Assembly (NCBI GenBank): GCA_013297675.1
Contig: JAAFHZ010000028.1
Location: 1 to 41,361 of the forward strand
From: Synechococcales cyanobacterium bin59.metabat.ball.084
GTDB lineage: Bacteria; Cyanobacteriota; Cyanobacteriia; Cyanobacteriales; Chamaesiphonaceae
Length of the DNA stretch: 41,361 nt
Direction of reading: 5' to 3'
Made by a program: the position numbers and the translations under genes. Within the stretch, counting starts at the first letter, position 1. The number at the start of each line of letters is the position of its first letter. Under the pieces are notes generated by a model. The model saw only the letters and a list, made by a program, of their open reading frames with translations, ran no database searches and was not told the origin of the DNA. This document shows, one piece after another, positions 1 to 8,557 of this stretch.

Positions 1-52
1 CCATCTCGACCAGTTCTGCTTGGCTCAATTGCTCTAGTTCGGTTGGTGTCAT
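1..52 (-). CDS. IS66-like transposase, N-terminal end (partial)
   Basis: Only the first 17 codons lie in the window; the gene runs off the left edge. They read MTPTELEQLSQAELVEM, which resembles the N-terminus of cyanobacterial IS66-type transposases (a short acidic helix with the pattern LxxLSxxELxE). The ATG at 52-50 is chosen because an AAGGAG ribosome-binding site lies at 67-62 with suitable spacing. An alternative in-frame ATG at 70 would lack a site. The identification rests on a very short peptide and is tentative. Confidence 0.35.
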   Translation of the reverse strand, partial: MTPTELEQLSQAELVEM

Positions 53-100
53 GGGTGCGTGCTCCTTCATTTCCCTAGCTTATCATCGTCAGGGTACTCT

Positions 101-340
101 CTATCTTTTTTGACCTGAATACTTACGTCGATTGTTATAAGAGCCGTCATATTTAAAAATAGCCAAGAGAACTAAATCTAAACACTTCAAACCTAGTAAA
201 GTTGTTTCGAGCAATACTTTAGGAGGAGCATCATACTTCTTTTTAGCATGAGTTATATCATTACGCACTTTCATGAAAATCAATAAGGCTTTAGATGCCG
301 TTTTACTATTTAGCTCTTTCTTATTTAAGTTTTCAGACAT
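101..340 (-). CDS. small HEPN-like protein, possibly a remnant
   Basis: This is a 79-aa ORF. Residues 26-31 read RNDITH, which fits the R-x4-6-H signature of HEPN-domain RNases, and it is followed by a hydrophobic helix (about residues 43-63), as at the end of HEPN domains. A full HEPN domain is usually 110-150 aa, so this would be a truncated C-terminal part. The AGAGG stretch abuts the ATG, too close for a normal ribosome-binding site, which also suggests a remnant or translational coupling. The neighbours are an IS66-like transposase start and a toxin-antitoxin pair, so it sits in an accessory patch. The identification rests on one motif plus predicted helices. Confidence 0.4.
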   Translation of the reverse strand: MSENLNKKELNSKTASKALLIFMKVRNDITHAKKKYDAPPKVLLETTLLGLKCLDLVLLAIFKYDGSYNNRRKYSGQKR

Positions 341-452
341 CCTCTGATGATTGCAAAGTTTTCATATTAACAGGTTTTATATAATGTTGTTATCTACCAA
401 TATTATTAGAATCGATGATTTACTCAGTTGATATTTGTGCTTTGACGTTATC

Positions 453-1526
453 TTAAGTAAATAAAAGAAGGTGGTGTTTGACCTTAACCAGAAATTTTCT
501 ATGGTTTTTATAGGGAATTTTACCGATATTTTGTAATTGACCAACTAAAATTCCTGGATGTATACCTTGAGAATGAGAAAATTGATCAATCGTCTCTTTT
601 GATAAGTGGTGATTGTCTCTCAAAAAAGCTGTTAATAGATCTTGTGGAATCAACCAATTGGCAGCTTGGCTATTGGCTTCATTTTCTATTGGTGTATCTT
701 CGAGATTTTTTAGGTCATCAAGATAGTATCCTTCATGCTCTAACCAGATATGTGCAACCTCATGCATTAAAGTGAACCAAAAATAGTCGATTCGATCGAA
801 TCGTAAAGTCATCGCAATTACTGGTCGCTCATTTAACCAAAAAGCCGCGCCATCCAGATAGGTTCTTTGTAAGTGAGGAACTATGACAAAATGCACACCT
901 AAACCCATTAGCATTTCAGGAAGAATTGATATATTAGCTGGATCGGTGTTTAGAGCTAGTATTTCTGGTATCTTGGCCTTAAATTTAGCCCGATCGAAGG
1001 CAGGTAAATTTTGCCCAATAGCGATCGATTCGACTCGTTTCAACCAAGCCAACTGAGAGATAGTTTCTGGTCGCTTTTGTTGACTAGTCCGAAAACTCAT
1101 TTGAAACTGGAGTGCTTCATCGATCGAAGTAACTCCAAAGAAATTTAGTACCTGCTGTTCCAAGCCACTTATGGAGTCTTCTGGATTAATCCAGCCATGT
1201 TTTGCCATCTCAGCGATCGGTGCAAATTCATATAATTTGCTTTTGCGTTGAATCTCATCATTTTTTTTTGTAGATCTGGCTAAAAAAAGGCGGTAATTAC
1301 TCTCCAAATTAGTCCAGAACTCCGCAGATGTCCCAAAAGCACTAGCTAACTCTAATGCAGTTTCTGGAGTAATTTGTTTAGTCCCTTTAATAATTGCACT
1401 AATAGTTTGTTCTGGGCGATTAATGATTTCAGATAAATCTTTTTGTGTCCATTCTCTTGCAGCCAGTTCACGACTAATAATTTGTCCTGGCGGAGATACT
1501 TTGGCCGGAAGTAGTTTTGTTTTCAT
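453..1526 (-). CDS. higA: HigA-type antitoxin with ImmA/IrrE-like metalloprotease domain
   Basis: This 357-aa protein is probably the antitoxin and autorepressor of the upstream toxin gene. Residues about 12-75 form a HigA/XRE helix-turn-helix (motifs LAAREWTQKDLSE and IINRPEQTISAIIKG). The C-terminal half contains a zinc-protease signature HEVAH (residues 255-259) followed by WLEHEG, as in the ImmA/IrrE (DUF955) family. HigA proteins extended by such a domain are known; the short canonical HigA has only about 100 aa. The gene lies 22 nt downstream of the toxin gene on the same strand, the toxin-first order typical of higBA. Proteolytic control of the repressor is an inference from the domain. 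Confidence 0.85.
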   Translation of the reverse strand: MKTKLLPAKVSPPGQIISRELAAREWTQKDLSEIINRPEQTISAIIKGTKQITPETALELASAFGTSAEFWTNLESNYRLFLARSTKKNDEIQRKSKLYEFAPIAEMAKHGWINPEDSISGLEQQVLNFFGVTSIDEALQFQMSFRTSQQKRPETISQLAWLKRVESIAIGQNLPAFDRAKFKAKIPEILALNTDPANISILPEMLMGLGVHFVIVPHLQRTYLDGAAFWLNERPVIAMTLRFDRIDYFWFTLMHEVAHIWLEHEGYYLDDLKNLEDTPIENEANSQAANWLIPQDLLTAFLRDNHHLSKETIDQFSHSQGIHPGILVGQLQNIGKIPYKNHRKFLVKVKHHLLLFT

Positions 1527-1548
1527 TGCTATCCTTTGGTAAGTCTTG

Positions 1549-1845
1549 CTAGTGGTAGTCTTCGATTTTGTATATTAAAATATATTGTCCCTCTTCATCT
1601 GATTCCTCAGTCACAATTAATCGCCATTGGTCGTTCAATCTGAGGGATCTTTCATCACTGCGTTTACCTTTGAGTTTTTCATATCTCAAACTTTTTTGAG
1701 CATAGAGATCTTGAGTGTTTAGTGCAGCATCAATAATTGATATGACCTCGAAAAAAGCATCAACTATAGCAGGTTCATACTTCTTTGCTCCTTTAAGTTC
1801 GGTATATAATAATTCGAGCTTTTTGGAATGAAATTCCCATCTCAT
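1549..1845 (-). CDS. higB: HigB/RelE-family toxin
   Basis: This 98-aa protein resembles the RelE/HigB fold of ribosome-dependent mRNA interferases: basic central segment (SLRYEKLKGKRSDERSLRL), then the strand pair NDQWRLIV and YILIYKIEDYH. The C-terminal DYH is typical of this group. The start is placed at ATG 1845 rather than an upstream in-frame codon at 1881, because AGGTGAGGAA lies just before it and the family begins with a WEFHSKKLE-like segment. It is the first gene of a two-gene operon with the antitoxin gene 22 nt downstream. Toxicity is inferred from the family. Confidence 0.8.
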   Translation of the reverse strand: MRWEFHSKKLELLYTELKGAKKYEPAIVDAFFEVISIIDAALNTQDLYAQKSLRYEKLKGKRSDERSLRLNDQWRLIVTEESDEEGQYILIYKIEDYH

Positions 1846-1950
1846 CCTGGTTTCCTCACCTAGTTGGAGCCGATGCACCAAGTAATGGCGTTACTCATCC
1901 CAACCATCTTAACTTAAGCAATTCAGTTTTGGGGTGAATCACTGAATTTC

Positions 1951-1979
1951 ATTTTATCATACTCCTGAGTACTTGTATA
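1951..1979 (-). promoter_or_regulatory. candidate promoter/operator of the toxin-antitoxin operon
   Basis: On the minus strand TATACA (1979-1974), a 17-nt spacer and TAAAAT (1956-1951) form a plausible sigma-70 promoter about 105 nt upstream of the toxin start. The spacer contains a 12-bp palindrome, TACTCCTGAGTA (1960-1971), well placed for autorepression by a HigA-type antitoxin. The -35 match is mediocre and binding is untested. Confidence 0.35.
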
Positions 1980-2062
1980 CTATTTCCTGCAGGACTTATT
2001 AAGCGTGGGTTAGGGCAGAACTCTCAATGAAAATCATATTTTAATACTGTTCAGAAGTGAGT

Positions 2063-2193
2063 TTAGAGAGTGAGAGGCAAAATTGGTTCCAAATCTACTT
2101 CAGCCCGAGCAATCAGGTTATCTAACTTGCCATCGAACTTCAGGGCAACACATTTTTCTTCCAACACATCAATCAAATTCTTCGTGTTTTGTT
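2063..2193 (-). pseudogene. C-terminal remnant of an unrecognised gene
   Basis: A 42-codon minus-strand open frame, bounded upstream by an in-frame stop and lacking a start, ends in a TAA at 2065-2063. Its peptide (for example KNLIDVLEEKCVALKFDGK, then LDNLIARAEVDLEPIL) has protein-like composition. No family is recognised. It may be the tail of a gene lost by rearrangement. The remaining intergenic DNA from 1882 to 2251 shows only the candidate promoter at 1951-1979. Confidence 0.25.
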
Positions 2194-2251
2194 AGTAGCC
2201 ATCTAACTGATCGATCGACTAAAATTTTAGATCAATTTATTACTCAATAAA

Positions 2252-2890
2252 ATGATGAAAGCATTGCAGTTTGTTACCTCCATAGCGATCGCTTCAGTTG
2301 CCCTTCAGCCCTTCTCTGGCCTGCAAGCCGCTGAACCAACGATTACCCCACAGCCCATTCAAGTCACACCACCCGTCGCAGATCCCCAAATCGGTTTACT
2401 GTTCGATCCCAGAAATCGCCCCGATCCCGGAGACCCACCTAACCTTGCCTACCTAGTAGAAAAAAAATACACCGGTCAATGTAGCGGTAGATCTGAACCC
2501 GAAGCGGTTGCCAAATTTTATTCCAAAACCCGTAAACCCGCCCCCGGCCTGCGGGTGATTGTGCGCAATCTCACCTTTGGCTTTGCTGGTGACACTCGCC
2601 CCAACACCGATCGAGAATATTACAACGGCGATATTTCTGAAGGCTTCTTGATTAAATATGGCGACCATCACAGCGGTCGCTACCTAGCCGTACAACCGGG
2701 CAACAACGAATTCGACTACGTGATTAAGTCTGGCCAAAACATCCTAGAAAGCGGCAAATTTTCGGTCAAGTTCGATCGCAAAATCACCACCGAATATCGT
2801 CATAGCACCCCGGTTGTGGAATCTTACTGTGCCTACTATCATCGAGGACGCTGCATTTATCAAACTCGTACTATCTTTAACTGTTATTAG
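2252..2890 (+). CDS. secreted hypothetical protein with four cysteines
   Basis: This 212-aa protein is not recognised. Residues 1-27 form a clear signal peptide (MMKALQ, hydrophobic core, likely cleavage after LQAA). A proline-rich linker follows (about 28-65), then a globular part with cysteines at 77, 193, 201 and 211, which could form two disulfides after export. The C-terminus is rich in Tyr, Arg and Cys. The gene contains a HIP1 octamer near its start and has normal cyanobacterial base use. Its stop overlaps the stop region of the converging ABC permease gene by 4 nt. Start ATG 2252 or the adjacent ATG 2255 are equivalent. Confidence 0.7.
   Translation: MMKALQFVTSIAIASVALQPFSGLQAAEPTITPQPIQVTPPVADPQIGLLFDPRNRPDPGDPPNLAYLVEKKYTGQCSGRSEPEAVAKFYSKTRKPAPGLRVIVRNLTFGFAGDTRPNTDREYYNGDISEGFLIKYGDHHSGRYLAVQPGNNEFDYVIKSGQNILESGKFSVKFDRKITTEYRHSTPVVESYCAYYHRGRCIYQTRTIFNCY
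2285..2292. repeat. HIP1 octamer GCGATCGC (one of at least nine)
   Basis: HIP1 is a highly iterated palindrome of many cyanobacterial genomes. Other copies seen here are at 3620, 4994, 5258, 16899, 20437, 20782, 22314 and 24167 (start positions). None was seen between 5266 and 16898, although CGATCG cores are common in 7.6-9.4 kb and 15-16.3 kb. The cargo at 10.1-14.7 kb lacks even CGATCG. Confidence 0.85.
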
Positions 2891-3672
2891 CTAGAGGCAC
2901 TGGTATAAAACCGCAAGGCAAACCTCCACCATCGATTAGCTATAAACATCAATAGCATCGCGAGGCCGATCGAACTCCCCATACTCCACCAACTCACCCT
3001 CCCCAGAAATACTTCAGCGGGCACGGTGGTGATGAAACTTACTGGCACCACAAAAGTAAAAAAGAACCGATAGATCGGCGGATAGGCTACCAGCGGATAG
3101 CGACCAGCTTCTAACAAACCACGTAATACTTCTGTAACATTGTAGATTTTCACAAACCAAATGCTGGTGGCTCCCAACATAAACCACAAACTATACAAAA
3201 TCAAAAAAGCCGAGGTGAGGGGTACGATACCCAACAAATAATTAATTGGTGCTACTCCCATCTTTACCCCCCCATAAACAATCAAGCTTAGTCCTAATAA
3301 GACATCTGGCAAACCCCAAGGAGAAATCGATCGAGTAGAAAGCCAAAACTGACTACTGATGGGTTTTAGCAATACAAAATCCAAGGTGCCTTTTTGAATG
3401 TGATCGACAATTTTGCTCAAATTCGGACTCAAAAAAGCTGCCGACATTCCCTGAAAGAAAGTAAATACTCCCACCACCACCAGCGCTGCTTCCCAAGACC
3501 AACCGGGGAACTGGTAGCCTTTACGGTAGAACAAATAAAGACCAAATAGACTACCGACAAAATTACCAATGCTGGTAATAGTTTCTAGGGCAAAATTCAG
3601 TCGATATTCCATCTCAGCGGCGATCGCTGCTGTCCAAAAGCGCCGCACTAACAATAAATATTTGGTGAGCAT
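2887..3672 (-). CDS. ABC-2 type transporter permease (PF06182-like)
   Basis: This 261-aa integral membrane protein has about six hydrophobic segments and the conserved GTLDFVLLKP segment of uncharacterised ABC-2 family permeases (COG3694/COG4587, ABC2_membrane_6). Such proteins usually act as two different permeases with one ATPase; neither partner is in this window. The start is placed at ATG 3672 (MLTKYLLLVRRFW) because the family begins with a short amphipathic helix; an alternative ATG at 3690 adds six residues. It converges on the secreted hypothetical gene with a 4-nt overlap. The substrate is unknown. Confidence 0.8.
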   Translation of the reverse strand: MLTKYLLLVRRFWTAAIAAEMEYRLNFALETITSIGNFVGSLFGLYLFYRKGYQFPGWSWEAALVVVGVFTFFQGMSAAFLSPNLSKIVDHIQKGTLDFVLLKPISSQFWLSTRSISPWGLPDVLLGLSLIVYGGVKMGVAPINYLLGIVPLTSAFLILYSLWFMLGATSIWFVKIYNVTEVLRGLLEAGRYPLVAYPPIYRFFFTFVVPVSFITTVPAEVFLGRVSWWSMGSSIGLAMLLMFIANRWWRFALRFYTSASS

Positions 3673-3871
3673 GAAATTTCCCGCATCCAAAAGTGACCAA
3701 AAAACCTGATAGCCAGCAACAAGTGCTGAAAGACTGTTGGTCTTACCATTATGCCAAATCTATTGGCACCATAAGTTATTTATGCGGCATAAGTCTGGGG
3801 CAAAACAGTTCTGAACTCCATGCGTCCCCGGCATCGGCTAGCATAAGAGGCGTTGCGATTTTGCTGAAGCC

Positions 3872-5374
3872 ATGTTGTCATTTGAAACCATTTTGGGTCT
3901 GCGCTGTTACCTAGAAGCCCGACCCACTGCTACAATCGGCTTTGTCCCCACCATGGGCGCACTGCATCAAGGGCATCGCAGCTTGATCGATCGAGCCAGA
4001 CAAGAAAACGATCTGGTGGTGGTGAGTATTTTTGTTAACCCTCTGCAATTCGCTCCTGGCGAAGACCTCGATCGATACCCTCGCCAACTGGTCGCCGATC
4101 GACAGCTTTGCACTGAAGCTGGTGTAGATGTAATATTTACCCCCACCAGTGAATCTTTAAACTTGGAGAGCGAATTAACTCAAGTTGTTCCACCAGCTAG
4201 TTTAACCAATGGCTTATGTGGCCGATCGCGCCCCGGTCATTTTACGGGCGTAGCCACAATTGTCACCAAATTGCTGCAAATTATTCATCCTAGCAACAGC
4301 TACTTTGGCCAAAAAGACGCTCAGCAAGTCGCAATTATTCGGAAGTTAGCCCAAGACTTACATTTGCCAGGACGCATTGTGACTTGTCCGATCATCCGGG
4401 CAGATAGTGGACTAGCCCTCAGTTCTCGCAATCAATATCTCAGCGCTGAACAACAGGCACAAGCTGCCAATATTTATCGCAGTTTGCAACAGGCTCAAAA
4501 TTTATTTGTGCAGGGAGAGCGAGTCACCGGTAATTTATTGAATGCTGTGCGATCGACTCTCCAAGATCATCCCGCAATCCAATTAGATTATCTTGAACTA
4601 GTGAATCCACAAACCATGGTTCCTCTAGAGAGCATTCAGACTAGTGGACTGTTGGCAATTGCGGCTAAAGTTGGCAACACCCGCCTAATCGATAATATCT
4701 TGCTAACTCAGCAGTCGCCAATCATTGCGATCGATGGCCCTGCCGGAGCCGGAAAATCTACGGTCACGAAGTTAGTGGCCAAAGCCCTGGGCTTGCAGTT
4801 TCTAGATACCGGTGCTATGTATCGCGCCGTTACCTGGCTAGTTCTTCAAGCTCAGCTACCTCTCGATAGTGCCGCCGAAATCGCCGAGTTAGTTGCTAAA
4901 TCTAAGATCGAATTACAAGGCGATCGGGTGTTAATTAATAGCCAAGATATCAGCACCGAAATTCGCAGCTTAGAAGTCACTAGTAAAGTTTCGGCGATCG
5001 CGGCTTTGGGTGCGGTGAGAACCGCCTTAGTTCAACAACAGCAGTCGATCGGGCGCAATGGCGGTATCGTCGCCGAAGGGCGTGATATGTGCACCCACGT
5101 TTTCCCCGATGCCGGAGTGAAAATATTTTTAACGGCTACCGTGGGAGAACGCGCCAGAAGAAGACTGGCTGATCTGCGCGTCACCGGCGAGATGGATATC
5201 AGCTTGGCAGAATTGGAAGCGGCGATCACCGAACGCGATCACCTAGATAGCACCAGAGCGATCGCCCCCCTCAAAAAAGCCGCCACCGCCACCGAAATTG
5301 TTACTGATGGTATGTCGATCGCACAAGTGGTGGCAGAAATCGTTAATTTGTATTCTCGCCAGAGAGGGGAATAA
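3872..5374 (+). CDS. panC-cmk: bifunctional pantoate-beta-alanine ligase / cytidylate kinase
   Basis: This 500-aa fusion joins two cytosolic enzymes. Residues about 1-275 are pantothenate synthetase (PanC), which condenses pantoate and beta-alanine with ATP; the signature FVPTMGALHQGH is at 24-35, and further motifs are SIFVNPLQF and YFGQKDAQQ. Residues about 285-500 are CMP kinase (Cmk), with the P-loop IDGPAGAGKST and the following FLDTGAMYRAV motif. The fusion is well known in cyanobacteria. The start ATG 3872 matches the usual PanC N-terminus; no strong Shine-Dalgarno is visible. It ends 17 nt from the 3' end of the converging J-domain gene. Confidence 0.96.
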   Translation: MLSFETILGLRCYLEARPTATIGFVPTMGALHQGHRSLIDRARQENDLVVVSIFVNPLQFAPGEDLDRYPRQLVADRQLCTEAGVDVIFTPTSESLNLESELTQVVPPASLTNGLCGRSRPGHFTGVATIVTKLLQIIHPSNSYFGQKDAQQVAIIRKLAQDLHLPGRIVTCPIIRADSGLALSSRNQYLSAEQQAQAANIYRSLQQAQNLFVQGERVTGNLLNAVRSTLQDHPAIQLDYLELVNPQTMVPLESIQTSGLLAIAAKVGNTRLIDNILLTQQSPIIAIDGPAGAGKSTVTKLVAKALGLQFLDTGAMYRAVTWLVLQAQLPLDSAAEIAELVAKSKIELQGDRVLINSQDISTEIRSLEVTSKVSAIAALGAVRTALVQQQQSIGRNGGIVAEGRDMCTHVFPDAGVKIFLTATVGERARRRLADLRVTGEMDISLAELEAAITERDHLDSTRAIAPLKKAATATEIVTDGMSIAQVVAEIVNLYSRQRGE

Positions 5375-5391
5375 TCAGGCAAGTTTAGAGG

Positions 5392-6546
5392 CTAGCGAAA
5401 GATAGAGTTAATGATTTCAGTTTCGTCAAAATCAAAGAAATCGTCGTCGTCAGCATACATTTTTTTCAAAGCTGGACCACGTTTGAATTTTTCTACGGTG
5501 ATCTCTTTTTTTAAAAAAGACTGGACAAAATCATGAATGATTTGCATATTGTCTAAGTTGTTCTCGGCTTCAGCCATTAGCTCTTCGATCGGCTCCACTC
5601 CCTGTTTTTTGAGCTGCTGATACTCCTTGAGCATCTGACCGGGCTGGCTTTTCTTCATTTCGCGCATTTCTTTTTGAATGGCGACCTGCTGCTCTTTGAG
5701 TAGCTCATTCTCTCGATCGAGCTGCCGACAGCGAATAGTTAAATCATCGGCGTTGGTGAGATCAATTATTTCGCCTACGTCATACTGCTTTTCAATTTCT
5801 AATAACCTTGCCAAATCACCGCGCTGGTAAGCAGCGTTGACCTCTTTCATCACCTCTTCGTAGTCGGCTTTCTTAGCTTCATCTGGCAGCTTATCGGGGT
5901 GAAACACCGATGCTAGCCGCAGAAAAGTCTGGCGAATTTTGCGGGTTTCCTCTCGATCGGGTTTGTCTGTTTCGGGTTCATCATCTTCGGTGTCAAAATA
6001 ATTACCAAAGCCTTTACCGCGAGAGCCGCTGTCAGATTCTTCTTCTTCCGGTTCGTCTCTGGAATTGGGATCTAGGCCCAATAGCTCTTCTAAAAAGCTC
6101 CGAGGTCTACGTTTGGGGTTGATGCTAATCGCTTGGCTAGATTGCAAATAAAAATATACTTCTTCCACCATTTTGGTAGTGTTTTTACCCATTTTGCGAG
6201 TCTCAAAAATCTGAGTAAATATTTTATGGATTTCTTGATCTAACACCTGGATCTGGCTCATGAACACACTGCCGCGTGTGATCATTTCTCGTCCGATTTC
6301 CTCCACATCACCCAAGAATTTGTCTAATTCCTGGCGTTTCTTACTAATTTTTTTGAGTAGCTTCTCATTTTCTTTTTCTAATCCGGTCAGTCGCAAATGC
6401 AGGTCAGTAAGAGCTAGTGTTGGCTCTGGGATAGATGCTGGCACTGTCTTCTGCACTGCTTTTGCCACAGTTTTTGCAGTAGTGCTTTTAGTGCGGACAG
6501 ATTTTGCGGGTGCTTTGGTGGCAGCTTTTTTAGAAGTAGGAGGCAT
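5392..6546 (-). CDS. J-domain coiled-coil protein
   Basis: This 384-aa protein starts with a basic, Ala/Lys/Thr-rich disordered tail (1-45), followed by a coiled coil (about 50-110), an acidic linker (160-200, rich in Glu/Asp/Ser) and a J-like domain with HPD at 216-218 in RLASVFHPDK. A second coiled coil spans about 270-340. J-domains stimulate DnaK-type ATPases, so it is probably a specialised DnaK co-chaperone with unknown client. There is no Gly/Phe region or CxxCxGxG zinc finger. The start is put at ATG 6546 (MPPTSKK); the upstream nine in-frame residues look like leader DNA. Confidence 0.75.
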   Translation of the reverse strand: MPPTSKKAATKAPAKSVRTKSTTAKTVAKAVQKTVPASIPEPTLALTDLHLRLTGLEKENEKLLKKISKKRQELDKFLGDVEEIGREMITRGSVFMSQIQVLDQEIHKIFTQIFETRKMGKNTTKMVEEVYFYLQSSQAISINPKRRPRSFLEELLGLDPNSRDEPEEEESDSGSRGKGFGNYFDTEDDEPETDKPDREETRKIRQTFLRLASVFHPDKLPDEAKKADYEEVMKEVNAAYQRGDLARLLEIEKQYDVGEIIDLTNADDLTIRCRQLDRENELLKEQQVAIQKEMREMKKSQPGQMLKEYQQLKKQGVEPIEELMAEAENNLDNMQIIHDFVQSFLKKEITVEKFKRGPALKKMYADDDDFFDFDETEIINSIFR

Positions 6547-6663
6547 AAGAAAAAAGAAAAACTTAGCACTCAAGGTAACATCTATCTTCCCTCAAGCCTA
6601 GGTAAACGCAATATTCTGTCTTACTTCCTATTTTCTGGATATTTACTAAGTATCCGTCTAGAG

Positions 6664-6736
6664 ATGCACGGTACAGGAGTTGAACCTGTCTGGTACGAAT
6701 TATGAGCTCGTTGCCTAAACCGCTCGGCCAACCGTG
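6664..6736 (-). tRNA. trnI-CAU: tRNA-Ile(CAU), lysidine-type
   Basis: A 73-nt cloverleaf can be drawn: acceptor stem GCACGGT/ACCGTGC, D stem GCC/GGC, anticodon stem ACGAG/TTCGT with loop CTCATAA (anticodon CAT), and T stem ACAGG/CCTGT with loop TTCAACT. The discriminator is A and CCA is not encoded. The CTCATAA loop and the overall form GCA...TGGC...GGTT resemble chloroplast and bacterial isoleucine tRNAs whose C34 is changed to lysidine by TilS, rather than elongator or initiator methionine tRNAs. The assignment as Ile rather than Met is from these features. Confidence 0.88.
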
Positions 6737-6837
6737 CAAGATATCTTCTAGACATCCTAGCAAAAAAATCGATCGATTGACTTCTCTCTACAAAACTCAG
6801 CAAAGAACTCGAACAAACCAATCTCAAAGCACTAAGG

Positions 6838-6843
6838 TATAAT
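6838..6843 (+). promoter_or_regulatory. candidate -10 element of the cysK operon
   Basis: A perfect TATAAT lies 56 nt upstream of the cysK start. No good TTGACA-like -35 is seen 16-18 nt before it, so the promoter may need an activator or the match may be chance. Confidence 0.35.
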
Positions 6844-6899
6844 CTGGAGGAATTTCAGTCTATCTTAGTACAAGTGTAACGCTTTAAGGTTCTAGAACA

Positions 6900-7847
6900 A
6901 TGCGTATTGCCAACAACATCACCGAACTAATCGGCTCTACGCCTCTAGTTCGTCTTCAGCGTATTCCCCAATCTACTGGCTGCGGGGCCGAAATACTAGT
7001 CAAACTAGAAGGCATGAATCCTGCGGCCTCTGTTAAAGATCGGATTGGCATCAACATGATTGTGGCCGCCGAAAAAGAAGGTTTAATTACTCCCGGCAAA
7101 ACAATATTAGTAGAGCCAACCTCGGGCAATACGGGCATTGCTCTAGCCATGGTGGCAGCCGCCAAAGGATACACGTTAATTTTGACCATGCCCGAAACCA
7201 TGAGCTTAGAGCGTCGAGCCATGCTCAAAGCCTATGGTGCACAGTTAGAGCTAACTCCTGGTACCGAAGGCATGAGCGGCTGTATTCGCCGCGCTCAAGA
7301 AATTGTGGATAAAACTCCTCATGCCTATATGCTTCAGCAGTTTCGCAACCCGGCTAACCCCGAAATCCATCGATTGACTACTGCCGAAGAAATTTGGACA
7401 GATACCGCAGGCAAGGTAGATATTTTGGTAGCCGGGGTTGGTACCGGTGGCACGATTACTGGGGTAGGTGAGGTGCTCAAAGCCCGCAAGCCGGGATTTA
7501 AAGTAATTGCGGTAGAACCAACCAATAGTCCGGTTCTTTCTGGCGGTAGGCCCGGACCACACAAAATTCAGGGCATTGGAGCGGGCTTTGTGCCCCAGGT
7601 CTTAAAAGTAGACCTCATTGATGAAGTCATCACCGTGAGCGACGCTGAGGCGATCGACTATGGCCGCAGACTAGCCCGCGAAGAAGGCTTACTGTCAGGA
7701 ATTTCCACTGGAGCGGCGCTGTGTGCAGCGATCACAGTGGGCAGCCGTCCCGAAAATCAAGGCAAGCTGATTGTGATGATCCAGCCTAGTTTTGGTGAGC
7801 GTTATCTGAGCACGCCACTATTCCAAGACCCTGAAGTAAAGCTGTAG
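6900..7847 (+). CDS. cysK: cysteine synthase A (O-acetylserine sulfhydrylase)
   Basis: This 315-aa PLP enzyme makes cysteine from O-acetylserine and sulfide. The PLP lysine is K46 in [10 protein letters not shown], the substrate-binding loop TSGNTG is at 74-79, and the glycine-rich phosphate-binding loop GTGGTITG is at 181-188. The length is normal for CysK. It heads a co-directional run with a J-domain gene (9 nt downstream), a DUF721 gene and lepB, so co-transcription is likely, although those genes have no obvious link to sulfur metabolism. Confidence 0.95.
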   Translation: MRIANNITELIGSTPLVRLQRIPQSTGCGAEILVKLEGMNPAASVKDRIGINMIVAAEKEGLITPGKTILVEPTSGNTGIALAMVAAAKGYTLILTMPETMSLERRAMLKAYGAQLELTPGTEGMSGCIRRAQEIVDKTPHAYMLQQFRNPANPEIHRLTTAEEIWTDTAGKVDILVAGVGTGGTITGVGEVLKARKPGFKVIAVEPTNSPVLSGGRPGPHKIQGIGAGFVPQVLKVDLIDEVITVSDAEAIDYGRRLAREEGLLSGISTGAALCAAITVGSRPENQGKLIVMIQPSFGERYLSTPLFQDPEVKL

Positions 7848-7856
7848 AAAGATCTG

Positions 7857-8537
7857 ATGGCCACTCATTACCAAACCCTCCAAGTTACTCCTCGTGCCAC
7901 GGCCAGCGAAATCAAACGCGCCTATCGAGAGCTTGCCAAACAGCATCACCCCGATGTTCAAGGTTCTACTACCGCCACGATCGATCAGATGGTGGCCATT
8001 AACGCTGCCTACGAAGTCTTGAATGATCCTGGCCGCAAGCGGGACTATGATCGATCGCTTCAGCAATCTTTGCCACTGAATCTAGAAATCAAAGTGGGCA
8101 AAGGCCCGAGTGTCAAGCGCCCTCGCGAACGCGGCGACGTAGATAGTCAAATGGAACAGTGGCTAAACGGAGTCTATGCCCCAATTAACCGCGCGGTAAC
8201 AGCGATCATCAAGCCTTTTAAAGGTCAAGTTTTGGCGCTCTCCGCCGATCCTTTTGATGACGATTTATTAGGTGCCTTCGAGGCTTATTTATTAGACTGC
8301 CAGCGCCATCTCAAAAAAGCCGAAAAAATCTTACATTCTTTTCCGAACCCGGCTAACCTGGCGGGAATCGCTGCCAGTCTTTATCACTGTTTAAATAGAT
8401 TGAGCGACGCGATCGAAGAGTTAACTCGGTATACGACCTGCTATAACGATGAATATTTATCGAGCGGCCAAGAGCTGCTCAAAATTGCCGCTGAGCTGCA
8501 AAAAGATGCCAAGCGCCAGTTCAAAATGATGTCTTAG
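7857..8537 (+). CDS. J-domain protein (type III DnaJ-like)
   Basis: This 226-aa protein begins with a canonical J-domain (residues 3-68; YRELAKQHHPD with HPD at 31-33 and the end motif NDPGRKRDYDRSL). The rest is mostly helical and lacks the Gly/Phe linker, the zinc finger and the CTD of DnaJ, so it is a specialised co-chaperone that should stimulate a DnaK partner. The client is unknown. It is 9 nt after cysK and 20 nt before the DUF721 gene, in one probable operon. Confidence 0.85.
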   Translation: MATHYQTLQVTPRATASEIKRAYRELAKQHHPDVQGSTTATIDQMVAINAAYEVLNDPGRKRDYDRSLQQSLPLNLEIKVGKGPSVKRPRERGDVDSQMEQWLNGVYAPINRAVTAIIKPFKGQVLALSADPFDDDLLGAFEAYLLDCQRHLKKAEKILHSFPNPANLAGIAASLYHCLNRLSDAIEELTRYTTCYNDEYLSSGQELLKIAAELQKDAKRQFKMMS

Positions 8538-8557
8538 GTAATTTGGGAGATTTAAGT

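Noticed and set aside
3693-3914. 73-aa ORF upstream of panC-cmk
   Set aside because: It overlaps the panC start in another frame, and its composition is unlike a protein; it is probably the divergent promoter region.
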